Shown here in pieces: positions 7,235 through 15,385 of a stretch of 64,000 nt of DNA (positions are counted from its first letter, which is position 1; the number at the start of each line of letters is the position of its first letter). A program made the position numbers and the translations under genes. The notes under the pieces are model-generated. The model was not told the origin of the DNA. It saw only the letters and a program-made list of their open reading frames with translations, and did no database searches. Origin of the DNA: a virus; the IMG/VR virus record IMGVR_UViG_3300029952_000010, positions 1 through 64,000 of that record; one strand, given 5' to 3'.

Positions 7235-7764
7235 GCAAGTATCCCCGCTAATATGTGATTGTAATAACCAGCTATTAATTCAGCACAATCTATACCGTTT
7301 ATAATACGCCTTGCATTAACAGGGTCGTTAGATGTTCCGGTAAAATAGTTGTTAAGGCTTTTGCCTGTAAATAAACCACCTTTCATGCCTATAACAATAA
7401 TGGCAGCAGCATAATCAGTTTGTAAAGCTAAAGCAGGATTGTTAATTAAATCAACGCCTAATAACTTGCTAAACTCTTCGTAATTACCCTTCCAAGTAAG
7501 TTGAACAAAACCACGACCATAGTACGTTTGATGCGTAATAGGGTCAGGAACGCCATAGCTATGCCCTTTGCCTAATCCAATTTCACTAATCGACTTAAGT
7601 CTACTCTCATGGTAACAAGTGGCTAAGACGTAAGCTATTTGGTGTATATCCGTAACGGCATGTTTGATACATTCTTCAAGTATAGCATTTACGCTGTCAA
7701 CTTGTTGTTGACTTAGCGTTCCTGCCATTTGGCGTAGGGTGGTGAATAGTGCGGTGATGTTCAT
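7231..7764 (-). CDS. Endolysin, GH19 chitinase-like glycoside hydrolase
   Basis: 177 residues. The fold signature of GH19-type phage lysins is visible: LATCYHESR (47-55, catalytic Glu53), GHSYGVPDP, YYGRGFVQLTWKGNYEEFSKLLG (81-103) and a C-terminal NARRIINGID. These enzymes cleave the glycan backbone of peptidoglycan at lysis. There is no signal peptide, so export needs a holin; a two-helix membrane protein is encoded downstream. A TATATTTG box ends 5 bases before the ATG. Confidence 0.85.
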   Translation of the reverse strand: MNITALFTTLRQMAGTLSQQQVDSVNAILEECIKHAVTDIHQIAYVLATCYHESRLKSISEIGLGKGHSYGVPDPITHQTYYGRGFVQLTWKGNYEEFSKLLGVDLINNPALALQTDYAAAIIVIGMKGGLFTGKSLNNYFTGTSNDPVNARRIINGIDCAELIAGYYNHILAGILA

Positions 7765-7769
7765 TTACA

Positions 7770-7777
7770 CAAATATA
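7770..7777 (-). promoter_or_regulatory. -7 promoter box of the endolysin gene
   Basis: TATATTTG, read leftward, is a perfect Bacteroidota -7 box. Only 5 bases separate it from ATG 7764, so the transcript would start at or beside the start codon. No matching -33 TTG was found. Confidence 0.5.
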
Positions 7778-7814
7778 ACTTTTCTTTGCGAGTTTTGGAA
7801 AAGTTGTGTAAAAA

Positions 7815-7884
7815 GTTGCAAGTGTCAAAAATAGTTCATTACTTAGCGGTGTAGATAATAGTTTCTACATAAAAGTTTTGCAAC
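7815..7884 (+). promoter_or_regulatory. Nested stem-loop leader of the ATPase-like gene
   Basis: GTTGCAA (7815-7821) is complementary to TTGCAAC (7878-7884), which abuts ATG 7885. Between them TGTAGA (7850-7855) pairs with TCTACA (7864-7869). The outer stem would sequester the translation start. Confidence 0.4.
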
Positions 7885-9042
7885 ATGAATTATTTAAAAA
7901 TCTCCAACAAGGGCTTAATCTGCCCTGAAGACTTGATGCTCATAGGCTCAAGCACAAAACGTGAACAATCAGACAAAATTGGAATGTTTGGTAGTGGGTG
8001 GAAATACTCATTGGCATGGTTGCTTCGTAATGATTGTAAGCCAATTATTTTTAGTGGTAAAAATCAAATTGAAGTTGATTTTGCCGTTAAGATGCACCGA
8101 ACAAATGCAGTTAATATAATTACTGTGGATGGTAAAGAAACATCTTTAACTACTGAAATGGGGCCAAAATGGACAGGATGGATGGCTATTAGGGAGGTAT
8201 TGTCAAATGCAATAGATGAGGGGGATCACTCCATAACAACAGCGTGGATGCCTGAATTTAAAGGATTTGAAGATACTACTACTATTTATATACCCATGAG
8301 TAGTGAGTTATCGGATGTGATGTTAAAATTTGATAGTTATTTTTCTTTTTACCGAAAAGAAAGCTATTCAAATGAAGATTGCAGAATGTTTGTTAAAACT
8401 GAAAAAAGCAATCTTAATATTTACCGAAAGGGTATTCGCTGTTTTGATACGAATACTCGCTCGTTAATTGATTTTGATTTTAACGATATTCATATAAGCG
8501 AAGATAGGCTTACTTCTGATACTTATATCGACAAAGCTATTTGCGATATGATTAAAAAGGGATTGCCAAGTAATATACTTAAATTAATCATACTTGAGGA
8601 AAAGCATTCATGGTTGCCCGTTACATTAACAGACCCACTATTGCAAAACCTAATTGAATTAGCGCAATCAGGAGAAAACTTTACAACAGAAACATTGCAA
8701 AGATTAGGCGGAATTTTGTTTTCAATGCCTAATTCATTGGTAGTTCCTGCGTCATGGTTTGAAAAACTTGAAAGTTTAGGGTTGGTAAAATCACCATTTG
8801 AAAAATTAGGTACAAGTCATAAATTTATACGCACCGACTTAAAAGACCTAAAAGGTATTGAGTATTATTTGAAGGGTATGGGGTTTTCGTTTAATTTAAC
8901 ATCCGGTAAAAGCGAAACGGACATTTTTTATAATAACGGTAACGTTTACGTAAAAGATGACACCACCTATGATGATAAAATGCTAATAGGTAAAATGTTC
9001 TATGGTATGAGTGTTGATGAAATAGCGTCTATTATAATATAA
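7885..9042 (+). CDS. Bergerat-fold (GHKL) ATPase-like protein with permuted motif order
   Basis: 385 residues. A segment like the Hsp90/MutL glycine loop, STKREQ..IGMFGSGWK (23-40), precedes an N-box-like helix REVLSNAIDEGD (103-114). In ordinary GHKL proteins the N-box comes first, so the fold seems circularly permuted. GHKL proteins bind ATP in chaperones, mismatch repair, topoisomerases and some conflict systems. The last 200 residues show no motif. The gene stands alone between the lysis genes and the nuclease cassette, with its own leader and terminator. Function is unassigned; ATP binding is inferred. Confidence 0.6.
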   Translation: MNYLKISNKGLICPEDLMLIGSSTKREQSDKIGMFGSGWKYSLAWLLRNDCKPIIFSGKNQIEVDFAVKMHRTNAVNIITVDGKETSLTTEMGPKWTGWMAIREVLSNAIDEGDHSITTAWMPEFKGFEDTTTIYIPMSSELSDVMLKFDSYFSFYRKESYSNEDCRMFVKTEKSNLNIYRKGIRCFDTNTRSLIDFDFNDIHISEDRLTSDTYIDKAICDMIKKGLPSNILKLIILEEKHSWLPVTLTDPLLQNLIELAQSGENFTTETLQRLGGILFSMPNSLVVPASWFEKLESLGLVKSPFEKLGTSHKFIRTDLKDLKGIEYYLKGMGFSFNLTSGKSETDIFYNNGNVYVKDDTTYDDKMLIGKMFYGMSVDEIASIII

Positions 9043-9081
9043 CATCCCGTAGTTCCGCAAAACTCTGCGGAGTTGTTACAG

Positions 9082-9116
9082 CCCTGTACCCTAAAAAGGT
9101 CAGGGTTTTGTTTTTA
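9082..9116 (+). terminator. Intrinsic terminator after the ATPase-like gene
   Basis: CCCTGTACC (9082-9090) pairs with GGTCAGGG (9098-9105), with one bulged T, around CTAAAAA. It is followed by TTTTGTTTTT. Confidence 0.75.
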
Positions 9117-9171
9117 CCATGAAAGCCATGATTAATAGGATTATGACGGCGGAGATTAGCCAGTAGATCAT
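9100..9171 (-). CDS. 23-residue membrane peptide
   Basis: ATG 9171 overlaps the nuclease stop (ATGA). The peptide MIYWLISAVIILLIMAFMVK.. is one membrane helix. Its stop lies in the terminator of the convergent gene. The coupling pattern of the upstream cassette supports it; coding status is still uncertain. Confidence 0.4.
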   Translation of the reverse strand: MIYWLISAVIILLIMAFMVKTKP

Positions 9172-9839
9172 TTACCAATAACCTTAACAGGATCAAATCC
9201 CAACCTACTCACCAGCGTACTATAAGCAATATGGCACTTACCCAACGTATGAAATCCAACATCGCCAGTTAATGACATCCAGTACACATAAGTCTTCCCG
9301 TCGCTAATTAATACAGACCAATACACGGCGGGTTTATTAATACCTTTCATGTCTCCTAGCGTACCAAATGTGCCGCCATACACTTTGCAATAAATATGTT
9401 GTGTAGCTAATAATCGGGCAGTATCTTCTTTAGCCAGTTCTGTGCCGATGTTCTGCGATTGAGGCTCAGGAGCAAGGTTTCTATTTTCATCCATAGAAGC
9501 CGTTGCGGTCGCCTGTGACCATGCTAAATCCTCAAAGGGTATAACGTGACCACGGCTGTCACCACTACCCGAATATAACACGTCGATTGAATGGGGAAAG
9601 AATGGTATGTGTGCCCTGTCTATCTTTAGCTGATGTACGATAATTAAATGTGAATTGGTAAGCAATTCATAATTACAAATCGGATTATGCGTTTTAGGGT
9701 TGAATATGCTGATATACCCACCTGTTGTGTCGGTTATGCAGTTGGGTAATGTTTGCCCCTCGCTATTCACATAAAACCCAATGCAAATAATTATCGCAAG
9801 GAATATCACCCTGCAAATGTACTGTAATGATTTTTTCAT
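9168..9839 (-). CDS. Secreted DNA/RNA non-specific endonuclease (beta-beta-alpha metal type)
   Basis: 223 residues with an N-terminal hydrophobic signal segment (11-25, VIFLAIIICIGFYVN). The catalytic motif reads SRGH (95-98) in GDSRGHVIPFEDL; family members usually have DRGH, with His98 as general base. The metal-binding segment is MDENRNLAPEPQSQNIG (116-132), followed by a conserved-type helix with Glu. Such enzymes degrade DNA and RNA outside the cytoplasm. In a phage this could scavenge nucleotides or destroy incoming DNA. It is coupled by ATGA overlaps in a membrane/secretion cassette. Confidence 0.75.
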   Translation of the reverse strand: MKKSLQYICRVIFLAIIICIGFYVNSEGQTLPNCITDTTGGYISIFNPKTHNPICNYELLTNSHLIIVHQLKIDRAHIPFFPHSIDVLYSGSGDSRGHVIPFEDLAWSQATATASMDENRNLAPEPQSQNIGTELAKEDTARLLATQHIYCKVYGGTFGTLGDMKGINKPAVYWSVLISDGKTYVYWMSLTGDVGFHTLGKCHIAYSTLVSRLGFDPVKVIGK

Positions 9840-10129
9840 GGTAATTTAATTTTGTATTTGGTTTCTAAATATTTACGCCTATCTGAAAATTGAATGCTAT
9901 CCAAGACAGATTGTTCTCTACTAGTAATTTTATCTAGTTTGCTTTGGTATAATTTAACCTTTTCATTATACGGCCCAGCTTTCATATCTGCAAAAGAGGA
10001 TCCCCAATATTCATCATAAATAAAATTGGATATATCTTGATATTTAGTGACACTATCCTGTAATTGAACCTTAGTTTGAGCCTGGCAAATGAAAGGAATG
10101 AATAGAAGTATAGTGATAAGTTTTTTCAT
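9836..10129 (-). CDS. Small secreted protein
   Basis: 97 residues from ATG 10129. MKKLITILLFIPFICQAQ is a signal peptide with likely cleavage after QAQ. The upstream extension to 10201 runs through the preceding peptide gene in another frame and is rejected. The mature part is helical and charged (YNEKVKLYQSKLDKITS). Coupled on both sides by ATGA. Exported; an o-spanin-like role is possible but there is no lipobox. Confidence 0.6.
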   Translation of the reverse strand: MKKLITILLFIPFICQAQTKVQLQDSVTKYQDISNFIYDEYWGSSFADMKAGPYNEKVKLYQSKLDKITSREQSVLDSIQFSDRRKYLETKYKIKLP

Positions 10130-10221
10130 GTTAAAAGTATAATCAACCAATAAATAAACGAAAATACTAATGTTCCCGATATTAAAAATATTGCTGCCCA
10201 AGTAACCTGTTTAACTTTCAT
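10126..10221 (-). CDS. 31-residue membrane peptide
   Basis: MKVKQVTWAAIFLISGTLVF.. forms one membrane helix. Start and stop both overlap neighbours in ATGA arrangements, which strongly suggests a translated link in the chain. Confidence 0.5.
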   Translation of the reverse strand: MKVKQVTWAAIFLISGTLVFSFIYWLIILLT

Positions 10222-10301
10222 ATGCAATGTAATTCAATGATTAAAAGTATTAAGAATACTAATGCTATTATAGATATACCATATTTTTGCAAGAGGTTCA
10301 T
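10218..10301 (-). CDS. 27-residue membrane peptide
   Basis: MNLLQKYGISIIALVFLILL.. is one membrane helix. Coupled by ATGA at both ends (10301-10298 and 10221-10218). Confidence 0.5.
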   Translation of the reverse strand: MNLLQKYGISIIALVFLILLIIELHCI

Positions 10302-10654
10302 TTAACAGCGATTAAAGCTAAGCCATGAGATGTATGCCTTTCCGTAATAAAACCACTAACTGATTTATGTTTCAATTCGTTTAGTTCCATTTTGTAATCC
10401 ATTTGCATTTTATATTCACGAAATTCAATTTGCAATGTATCAAGTTTAGATGCCGTGCTATTTTGTTGACCCTGCATTTCTTTTAGGGTATTCTTTGTTT
10501 CAACCTGAAATACCTTTGCTTGTTCCTGGTTTGTTTGAAGTTCAAGAAAATTAGAATCAATTACGTGTCCAAAATATATAACACTGCCTATCATGCCTAT
10601 AATAGGCACTATATTGGCTTTTAAATGTTCACTCCACGGCTTTGTTAAACTCAT
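10298..10654 (-). CDS. Membrane-anchored coiled-coil protein
   Basis: 118 residues. A membrane helix at about 14-31 (NIVPIIGMIGSVIYFGHV) is followed by a coiled coil at about 37-95 (LQTNQEQAKVFQVETKNTL...). The N-terminus is cytoplasmic by charge. The topology resembles i-spanins and phage envelope proteins. It overlaps both neighbours by ATGA. Confidence 0.6.
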   Translation of the reverse strand: MSLTKPWSEHLKANIVPIIGMIGSVIYFGHVIDSNFLELQTNQEQAKVFQVETKNTLKEMQGQQNSTASKLDTLQIEFREYKMQMDYKMELNELKHKSVSGFITERHTSHGLALIAVK

Positions 10655-10872
10655 TGCAAATCTTCTATAATTTTATTTTGTCGTTCTAGCTGTCTTTGCT
10701 GGCCTTCTATTATTAGATCCTTTTCAGCAATAATAGCTTCATAGTTTATTTGTTCTTCTTTTCGGCTTATCATTTTAAAATACGTCCATATCTGCAATAT
10801 ACCAAATACAACAATTATGCCCCAAATGATATTCCCGGCATAGCTATCTGAATTTGATTTTTCGGGTGACAT
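10651..10872 (-). CDS. Membrane-anchored coiled-coil protein
   Basis: 73 residues: a membrane helix at about 13-33 (GNIIWGIIVVFGILQIWTYF), then a charged coiled coil (KEEQINYEAIIAEKDLIIEG) to the end. It overlaps the upstream gene by 29 bases and the downstream one by ATGA. Could pair with the similar downstream protein. Confidence 0.6.
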   Translation of the reverse strand: MSPEKSNSDSYAGNIIWGIIVVFGILQIWTYFKMISRKEEQINYEAIIAEKDLIIEGQQRQLERQNKIIEDLQ

Positions 10873-11209
10873 TGATATAGGTATAAAATATTATGGTAAT
10901 TACCGAAAACCAAATTACAAAATTATTATGATAAGATACCCACTTTGGTGAAGCAAATAAACAAGCGATATAATATATATGTAAAACAACAAATGTATAA
11001 ATAAAATAGTTTATAAATTGTCGCTCATGCCATGATAGCTTTATGCTGCTTGTTTGCTTCCATTCAGACAGCAGTGTAAATATAAACAAAACGGGCGTAA
11101 TCTGAAACAACACACTCCATATAGGGGTCCATGATCCCCATTGCATTTGAATAGCCATGCACAACGGGTACAAATGTGTTATTAAAAATAAACGCCCGTT
11201 CCTACTCAT
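10844..11209 (-). CDS. Multi-pass membrane protein
   Basis: 121 residues with about four hydrophobic helices: ITHLYPLCMAIQ, VLFQITPVLFIFTLL, FIYTFVVLHIYYIACLF and IWFSVITIIFYTYI. No family recognised. Coupled to an acidic peptide upstream by ATGA. A holin-like or envelope-modifying role is possible. Confidence 0.6.
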   Translation of the reverse strand: MSRNGRLFLITHLYPLCMAIQMQWGSWTPIWSVLFQITPVLFIFTLLSEWKQTSSIKLSWHERQFINYFIYTFVVLHIYYIACLFASPKWVSYHNNFVIWFSVITIIFYTYINVTRKIKFR

Positions 11210-11292
11210 GGATGCGGTTGTGTTGGGTTTGGTGGTATTCCAGGCTCGCTTTCTTCCACTTCTTCGATTTGTTCGTCTTCTGGTTCTATCAT
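11206..11292 (-). CDS. 28-residue acidic, proline-rich peptide
   Basis: MIEPEDEQIEEVEESEPGIP.. starts at ATG 11292 and its stop overlaps the next ATG. A similar acidic opening (MIEPDED...) is found in the 42-residue gene at 23583-23711. Probably the first gene of the leftward membrane cassette. Confidence 0.5.
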   Translation of the reverse strand: MIEPEDEQIEEVEESEPGIPPNPTQPHP

Positions 11293-11316
11293 GATTTTTT
11301 AATTAATGATTCTTAA

Positions 11317-14300
11317 TTAATACCAACTTGAAGTCGAACTGTCAAATACTAAAATAGTCAATCCTCCTGCTGTTGGTGCCGTTATGCCATCCACTACAGT
11401 GCCATTTGCATAGGTAACCGTGCTAATGGTTTGAGTAAATTTAATTCTTACTTCATCCTTATCAACTGGAGATGATGGCAGATTAATGGTTAATGCTAAT
11501 AATGCTCCTGATGGATTTATAATATTATATTGGTTATTAACCAGTGTGACTGTTGACCCTGTTGTGGGTGTAAAAATAGTGTGCGATTTGTTTGGAATAG
11601 TCGGTATAGCCCAATTACCCGAACCATTAGTACCTGTGGCTGTCCATACATTGCCTACTGTTGAGGTTGTATTTAATAATGGGCTATTAAGTTGCGGGGA
11701 TGTTAATGTTTTATTAATTAGTGTTTCCGATCCTGTCAGGGTGGCCAAATAAGCTCCAGCGTAACTTTGATTAATCGGTGAACTTCCAACCATTGAATAC
11801 GGAGCAGTTACTACAGATGTATTGCTAATTTTAGCAGGTAACATTGCAGACATTAAAGATTTTACAAATTCATTAGCTATTACACCACCCATATATGCCG
11901 GTTGTGGATGTATATTATCTCTCAATTGCTGATTTGTAGCTGATATTTCTCCAATGGCTGAATTAACATCGGCCATGTAACATCCCCCCTGTTCGGCGGC
12001 AACTCTAATTATAGCTGATCTGTAATTGCCCCCCAATTGATAATTTGCAGTAGCATAACCATAACCCGTCAACGATTGTGAAATAAATGTAGGCGGTATG
12101 GCAATAATTGGAATACATCCAGCTGCTTTAATATAAGTTATGATATTGGCAATAGTAGTTTTAAACGATGACATACTCGTTTGTGCTTGTATATCATTAG
12201 TTCCAACCATAACTCCTACATATGATCCGGGTGTTAGCGTTATTCCCTGCATCACAGTATATTCTTGGGCTGCTGTATAGCCTGAATTACCATAGTTATA
12301 TACAGTACATTTTCCTATTCCCCGTTTTCCCTCGACTATCCATTTTAATGTATTAGGCCATGATAGATCAGAGCCTTCGCCAGATGTTATACTGTCTCCA
12401 AATGCATAAAAAATAATATCATTACCTGAATATGCTGTTTGCGAGAATCCTGAAACGAAATCATAAGCATAAACAGCTCCTGAACTTGTTGCCGATGTAT
12501 CATACCACCCGACGCCTACATATGCCATCGGAGACGGTTCTGAATATTTTGAGACAAATACTCCGTTTACATAAAATTCAATATTATTTGCACTTATAAT
12601 TCTGTAAGATACAATGGTTGTTGCCGATGATGATATTCCATATGCAGCCGTTGGCAATAACACTCCAGTTGATTCCGAATAAGAAGTCCCATTAAATTGG
12701 CCTAAATACCATTTATTATTAGCATCAATTGAAAAATATGTATATAATCCGCCTCCAATATCTACCAATACTCCAAATCTTGTTCCACTGTTTGTACTAG
12801 GTGATGTAGAGCACGTATACATATTACCTATTATGGGGACACCCCCAACAACATCTATTGCATTAGCATTAGTTATTGAACTTGTGGCCCATGTAACTTG
12901 ATTGCTTGCTGTTAAGGTACTTTGTCCTGAAATAAATCCAGATGTTCCAGTATTATATTGCCTTTGGGAGAACAAGGTGGCATTAACAACCTGAGGTTGC
13001 TGTATATTATCTTGCTCGTATACATTATCAGTTGCTTTAGATACCCAATCAGGCATATTATTTGCTTGTTCTAAAGCCGTGTTATTTCTATCTGAACTAA
13101 ATATTTTTAAAGGGGTTGTAAGGGTTGAATTTGAAAAAGTAACTCCATTTGTTGATGGTGTTGTTAAAATAACATTAGCATCAGCTGATATAATATTGCC
13201 TGATATTGTTGGCGCTGTAGCAAAATTATAATTGGCGTTTCCTGCTGAATTTTGAGGAAAATATATAGGTTTACCCGATGCGATTGTATTGGCCGTATTG
13301 AATGAAGCATAATTATCTGTTGATCCATCGGATACGCCGCCAATCCCGGGCAATGTTATAGGAATGAATGATAACGAATTCCCAATTGAAACGTTATTAA
13401 ACGTTGTTGCAGTACTATTGTAAAATAGTAAATCATTGTTTGCAAACGAAGCAGGTACAACATCTATAGTTGCCTGCACATTAGAAGCAACATTCCCAGA
13501 TGATACGCCCGCTAATTTATAATACACCAATCCAGTATTAGTAGTTGTAAATTGATGGATTAGAGTAAAGGTAGTACCACCATCAATAGACTTCTCGGCA
13601 TAAACAATTCCAGTAGAGCCGTCTCTTCGCAATCTTATAATATCGCCAACAACAACAGATATTCCGCTACTTGTTCCAACTCCTGAATTTTCAGCATAGT
13701 AATATGTTGAACCATCCGCATATAGCTGATAATACCACGGGGAATTAAAATTATTGAATGTATTGTTTACATCAATCCCTAAAACTGCTAATTGATTTGC
13801 AGAAGATGCATATGTAGTTCTTATTTCTCCTGAAATGGTACTACCAAGTGAGCCATTCATTAATACATACGCCGTACCGGATGTCGCTGTATAATTACCG
13901 CTTGAATAAGTAAAACCAGTACTTTGATTTGGCGTAGCCGTTGTTAATGCATACGATCCAGAGGGAGTTGGGTATGATTTATCAATTAATGCGTAATTTA
14001 AATTAGAAACATTTGAACCATCTCCGGCTAATGTTTCATCCGTTGTTCCGCTTGGCGTAAATCCGCCGCTAATTACAATATTACCAGACCCGATCAAAGA
14101 TTGACTATTAACTGTTTTAATATTTGTGCCACTTACCAATATCGGCTGATATCCACCAGTCAATTGCTCCAATGTAACCAACTGGGTTGGCAGAACTGCA
14201 TCAACTCCATATACAGGCATATAAAATGTAGGTAGTCCACTCCCGGGGGCAGAATCAAAAGCAGTTCCTGATCCGCCGAACATGATTGTAGAGCCATATA

Positions 14301-15069
14301 AATTTATAGGACCTCTATAACTATCACCACCCAAAAATATCCCGGTATTATTATATCCTATTAATGGTGTTCCTGATATGTTCAGACCGAAATTATACCC
14401 GGTTGTTGGGTCGTGAAATTGATACAACCCCGTTGTACTACTTGTGCCACCTAATGCAATGGGTTGATTTTGAAGACTTCCTACTGTATCTATTACTATT
14501 TGACCGTTTTTTATTGTTAATATCCCGTTTAATATACTGTTGCCATTTTCCTGAACATATGTAGTGCTATCATTATTGATGTTCCCGCTTCCGTCAACAA
14601 CCAAATGTTGGTTAGTGGCTAAATAAGGTAATATTCCGCCAAGGTTTACAGTCCCGTTAAAAATAGCGGTGTTATTGAATGTAGCGGTATTGCCCACTGT
14701 AAGAACCGAAGTTGATAAGGCTTTGCTGAAATTATATGAATTAGTTCCTACATTATATGAAAATCCACCCGGAACATATGCTTTGTTTGTCCCATCTAAG
14801 AATAATCCGCTTGCATTACCCGATCCGCCCGCTTTTATATAGCCTCCTGTTAGGAGTTGGTTTACCTGGGCTGCGGTGTAAAATTGATTGAAGTACTGCC
14901 CAATACCTAAGTAAAACTTAGTGTTTAAGCTGTCTGCTGTTCCATTGTTACGGGGCGTTGTCGGCGATGATACAGAACCAGGAGGCGCACTCGTAGGCCA
15001 AGCTGTTTGTTGCGCCCAAACTGTTGCCGTGGCTATTGTGATTATTAAGGAAAGGAGAATTTTCTTCAT
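11317..15069 (-). CDS. Tail/receptor-interacting protein with SGNH hydrolase domain and signal peptide
   Basis: 1250 residues. The first 19 (MKKILLSLIITIATATVWA) form a clean Sec signal peptide, which is unusual for a virion protein. The middle is low-complexity, Gly/Ser/Thr/Asn-rich beta structure typical of tail fibres. An SGNH esterase domain spans about 885-1085: GDSIT (891-895, Ser893), VGTND (about 954-958) and DNIHP (1051-1055). It probably deacylates host surface glycans. The C-terminal 150 residues resemble generic phage tail tips. A TATATTTA box lies just before the start. It may instead be a secreted host-surface enzyme. Confidence 0.75.
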   Translation of the reverse strand: MKKILLSLIITIATATVWAQQTAWPTSAPPGSVSSPTTPRNNGTADSLNTKFYLGIGQYFNQFYTAAQVNQLLTGGYIKAGGSGNASGLFLDGTNKAYVPGGFSYNVGTNSYNFSKALSTSVLTVGNTATFNNTAIFNGTVNLGGILPYLATNQHLVVDGSGNINNDSTTYVQENGNSILNGILTIKNGQIVIDTVGSLQNQPIALGGTSSTTGLYQFHDPTTGYNFGLNISGTPLIGYNNTGIFLGGDSYRGPINLYGSTIMFGGSGTAFDSAPGSGLPTFYMPVYGVDAVLPTQLVTLEQLTGGYQPILVSGTNIKTVNSQSLIGSGNIVISGGFTPSGTTDETLAGDGSNVSNLNYALIDKSYPTPSGSYALTTATPNQSTGFTYSSGNYTATSGTAYVLMNGSLGSTISGEIRTTYASSANQLAVLGIDVNNTFNNFNSPWYYQLYADGSTYYYAENSGVGTSSGISVVVGDIIRLRRDGSTGIVYAEKSIDGGTTFTLIHQFTTTNTGLVYYKLAGVSSGNVASNVQATIDVVPASFANNDLLFYNSTATTFNNVSIGNSLSFIPITLPGIGGVSDGSTDNYASFNTANTIASGKPIYFPQNSAGNANYNFATAPTISGNIISADANVILTTPSTNGVTFSNSTLTTPLKIFSSDRNNTALEQANNMPDWVSKATDNVYEQDNIQQPQVVNATLFSQRQYNTGTSGFISGQSTLTASNQVTWATSSITNANAIDVVGGVPIIGNMYTCSTSPSTNSGTRFGVLVDIGGGLYTYFSIDANNKWYLGQFNGTSYSESTGVLLPTAAYGISSSATTIVSYRIISANNIEFYVNGVFVSKYSEPSPMAYVGVGWYDTSATSSGAVYAYDFVSGFSQTAYSGNDIIFYAFGDSITSGEGSDLSWPNTLKWIVEGKRGIGKCTVYNYGNSGYTAAQEYTVMQGITLTPGSYVGVMVGTNDIQAQTSMSSFKTTIANIITYIKAAGCIPIIAIPPTFISQSLTGYGYATANYQLGGNYRSAIIRVAAEQGGCYMADVNSAIGEISATNQQLRDNIHPQPAYMGGVIANEFVKSLMSAMLPAKISNTSVVTAPYSMVGSSPINQSYAGAYLATLTGSETLINKTLTSPQLNSPLLNTTSTVGNVWTATGTNGSGNWAIPTIPNKSHTIFTPTTGSTVTLVNNQYNIINPSGALLALTINLPSSPVDKDEVRIKFTQTISTVTYANGTVVDGITAPTAGGLTILVFDSSTSSWY

Positions 15070-15075
15070 TGGTTG

Positions 15076-15083
15076 TAAATATA
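15076..15083 (-). promoter_or_regulatory. -7 box before the tail protein gene
   Basis: TATATTTA, read leftward, ends 6 bases before ATG 15069. No -33 TTG at proper spacing. The same TTATATTTACAAC string occurs upstream of the leftward gene at 21742. Confidence 0.4.
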
Positions 15084-15105
15084 ATACGAAAAAAGAATAT
15101 AAAAT

Positions 15106-15128
15106 AGACAGATAAATGTCTAAATTTG
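15106..15128 (+). promoter_or_regulatory. Operator palindrome overlapping a -7 box (site 1)
   Basis: AGACAGATAAATGTCT (15106-15121) has AGACA/TGTCT arms. It is followed by TAAATTTG (15121-15128), a perfect -7 box, four bases before ATG 15133. The palindrome abuts the box, so a bound protein would block transcription. Confidence 0.6.
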
Positions 15129-15132
15129 TAGC

Positions 15133-15327
15133 ATGACAGTACGAGAATTACTAAACAACCCAGATTTTAACAATGCTAGTATATCCAAAGAGGTATTCGG
15201 GCATAAGCGGATTATCAGCGATAAAGAAAAAAATAACCGTGGCAAATCATGGCTAAAAGGCGATTTCGAAAAAATATCTGATTATTTTGAAAAAAAGTAT
15301 AAATATTATTTGGAAGTGACAGATTAA
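15133..15327 (+). CDS. Small putative DNA-binding autoregulator
   Basis: 64 residues (MTVRELLNNPDFNNASISKE...), basic and helical, ending in FEKISDYFEKKYKYYLEVTD. The size and charge fit a Cro-like repressor, though no textbook helix-turn-helix is evident. The gene is bracketed by two copies of the same palindromic operator, one in its own promoter and one in the promoter of the next gene. That arrangement is the main reason to suspect autoregulation. It opens the rightward accessory cluster. Confidence 0.55.
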   Translation: MTVRELLNNPDFNNASISKEVFGHKRIISDKEKNNRGKSWLKGDFEKISDYFEKKYKYYLEVTD

Positions 15328-15339
15328 TGTCTATCTTTA
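15309..15339 (+). promoter_or_regulatory. Promoter with embedded operator palindrome (site 2)
   Basis: TTTG (15309-15312), 19 bases, then TATCTTTA (15332-15339). The spacer holds GACAGATTAATGTC (15318-15331), nearly identical to site 1. It would drive the gene at 15386, with a leader of about 40 bases. Confidence 0.65.
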
Positions 15340-15385
15340 CACCATAATCATAGCAATGCAGTTATGGTGTAATTTAAAAAACAAA

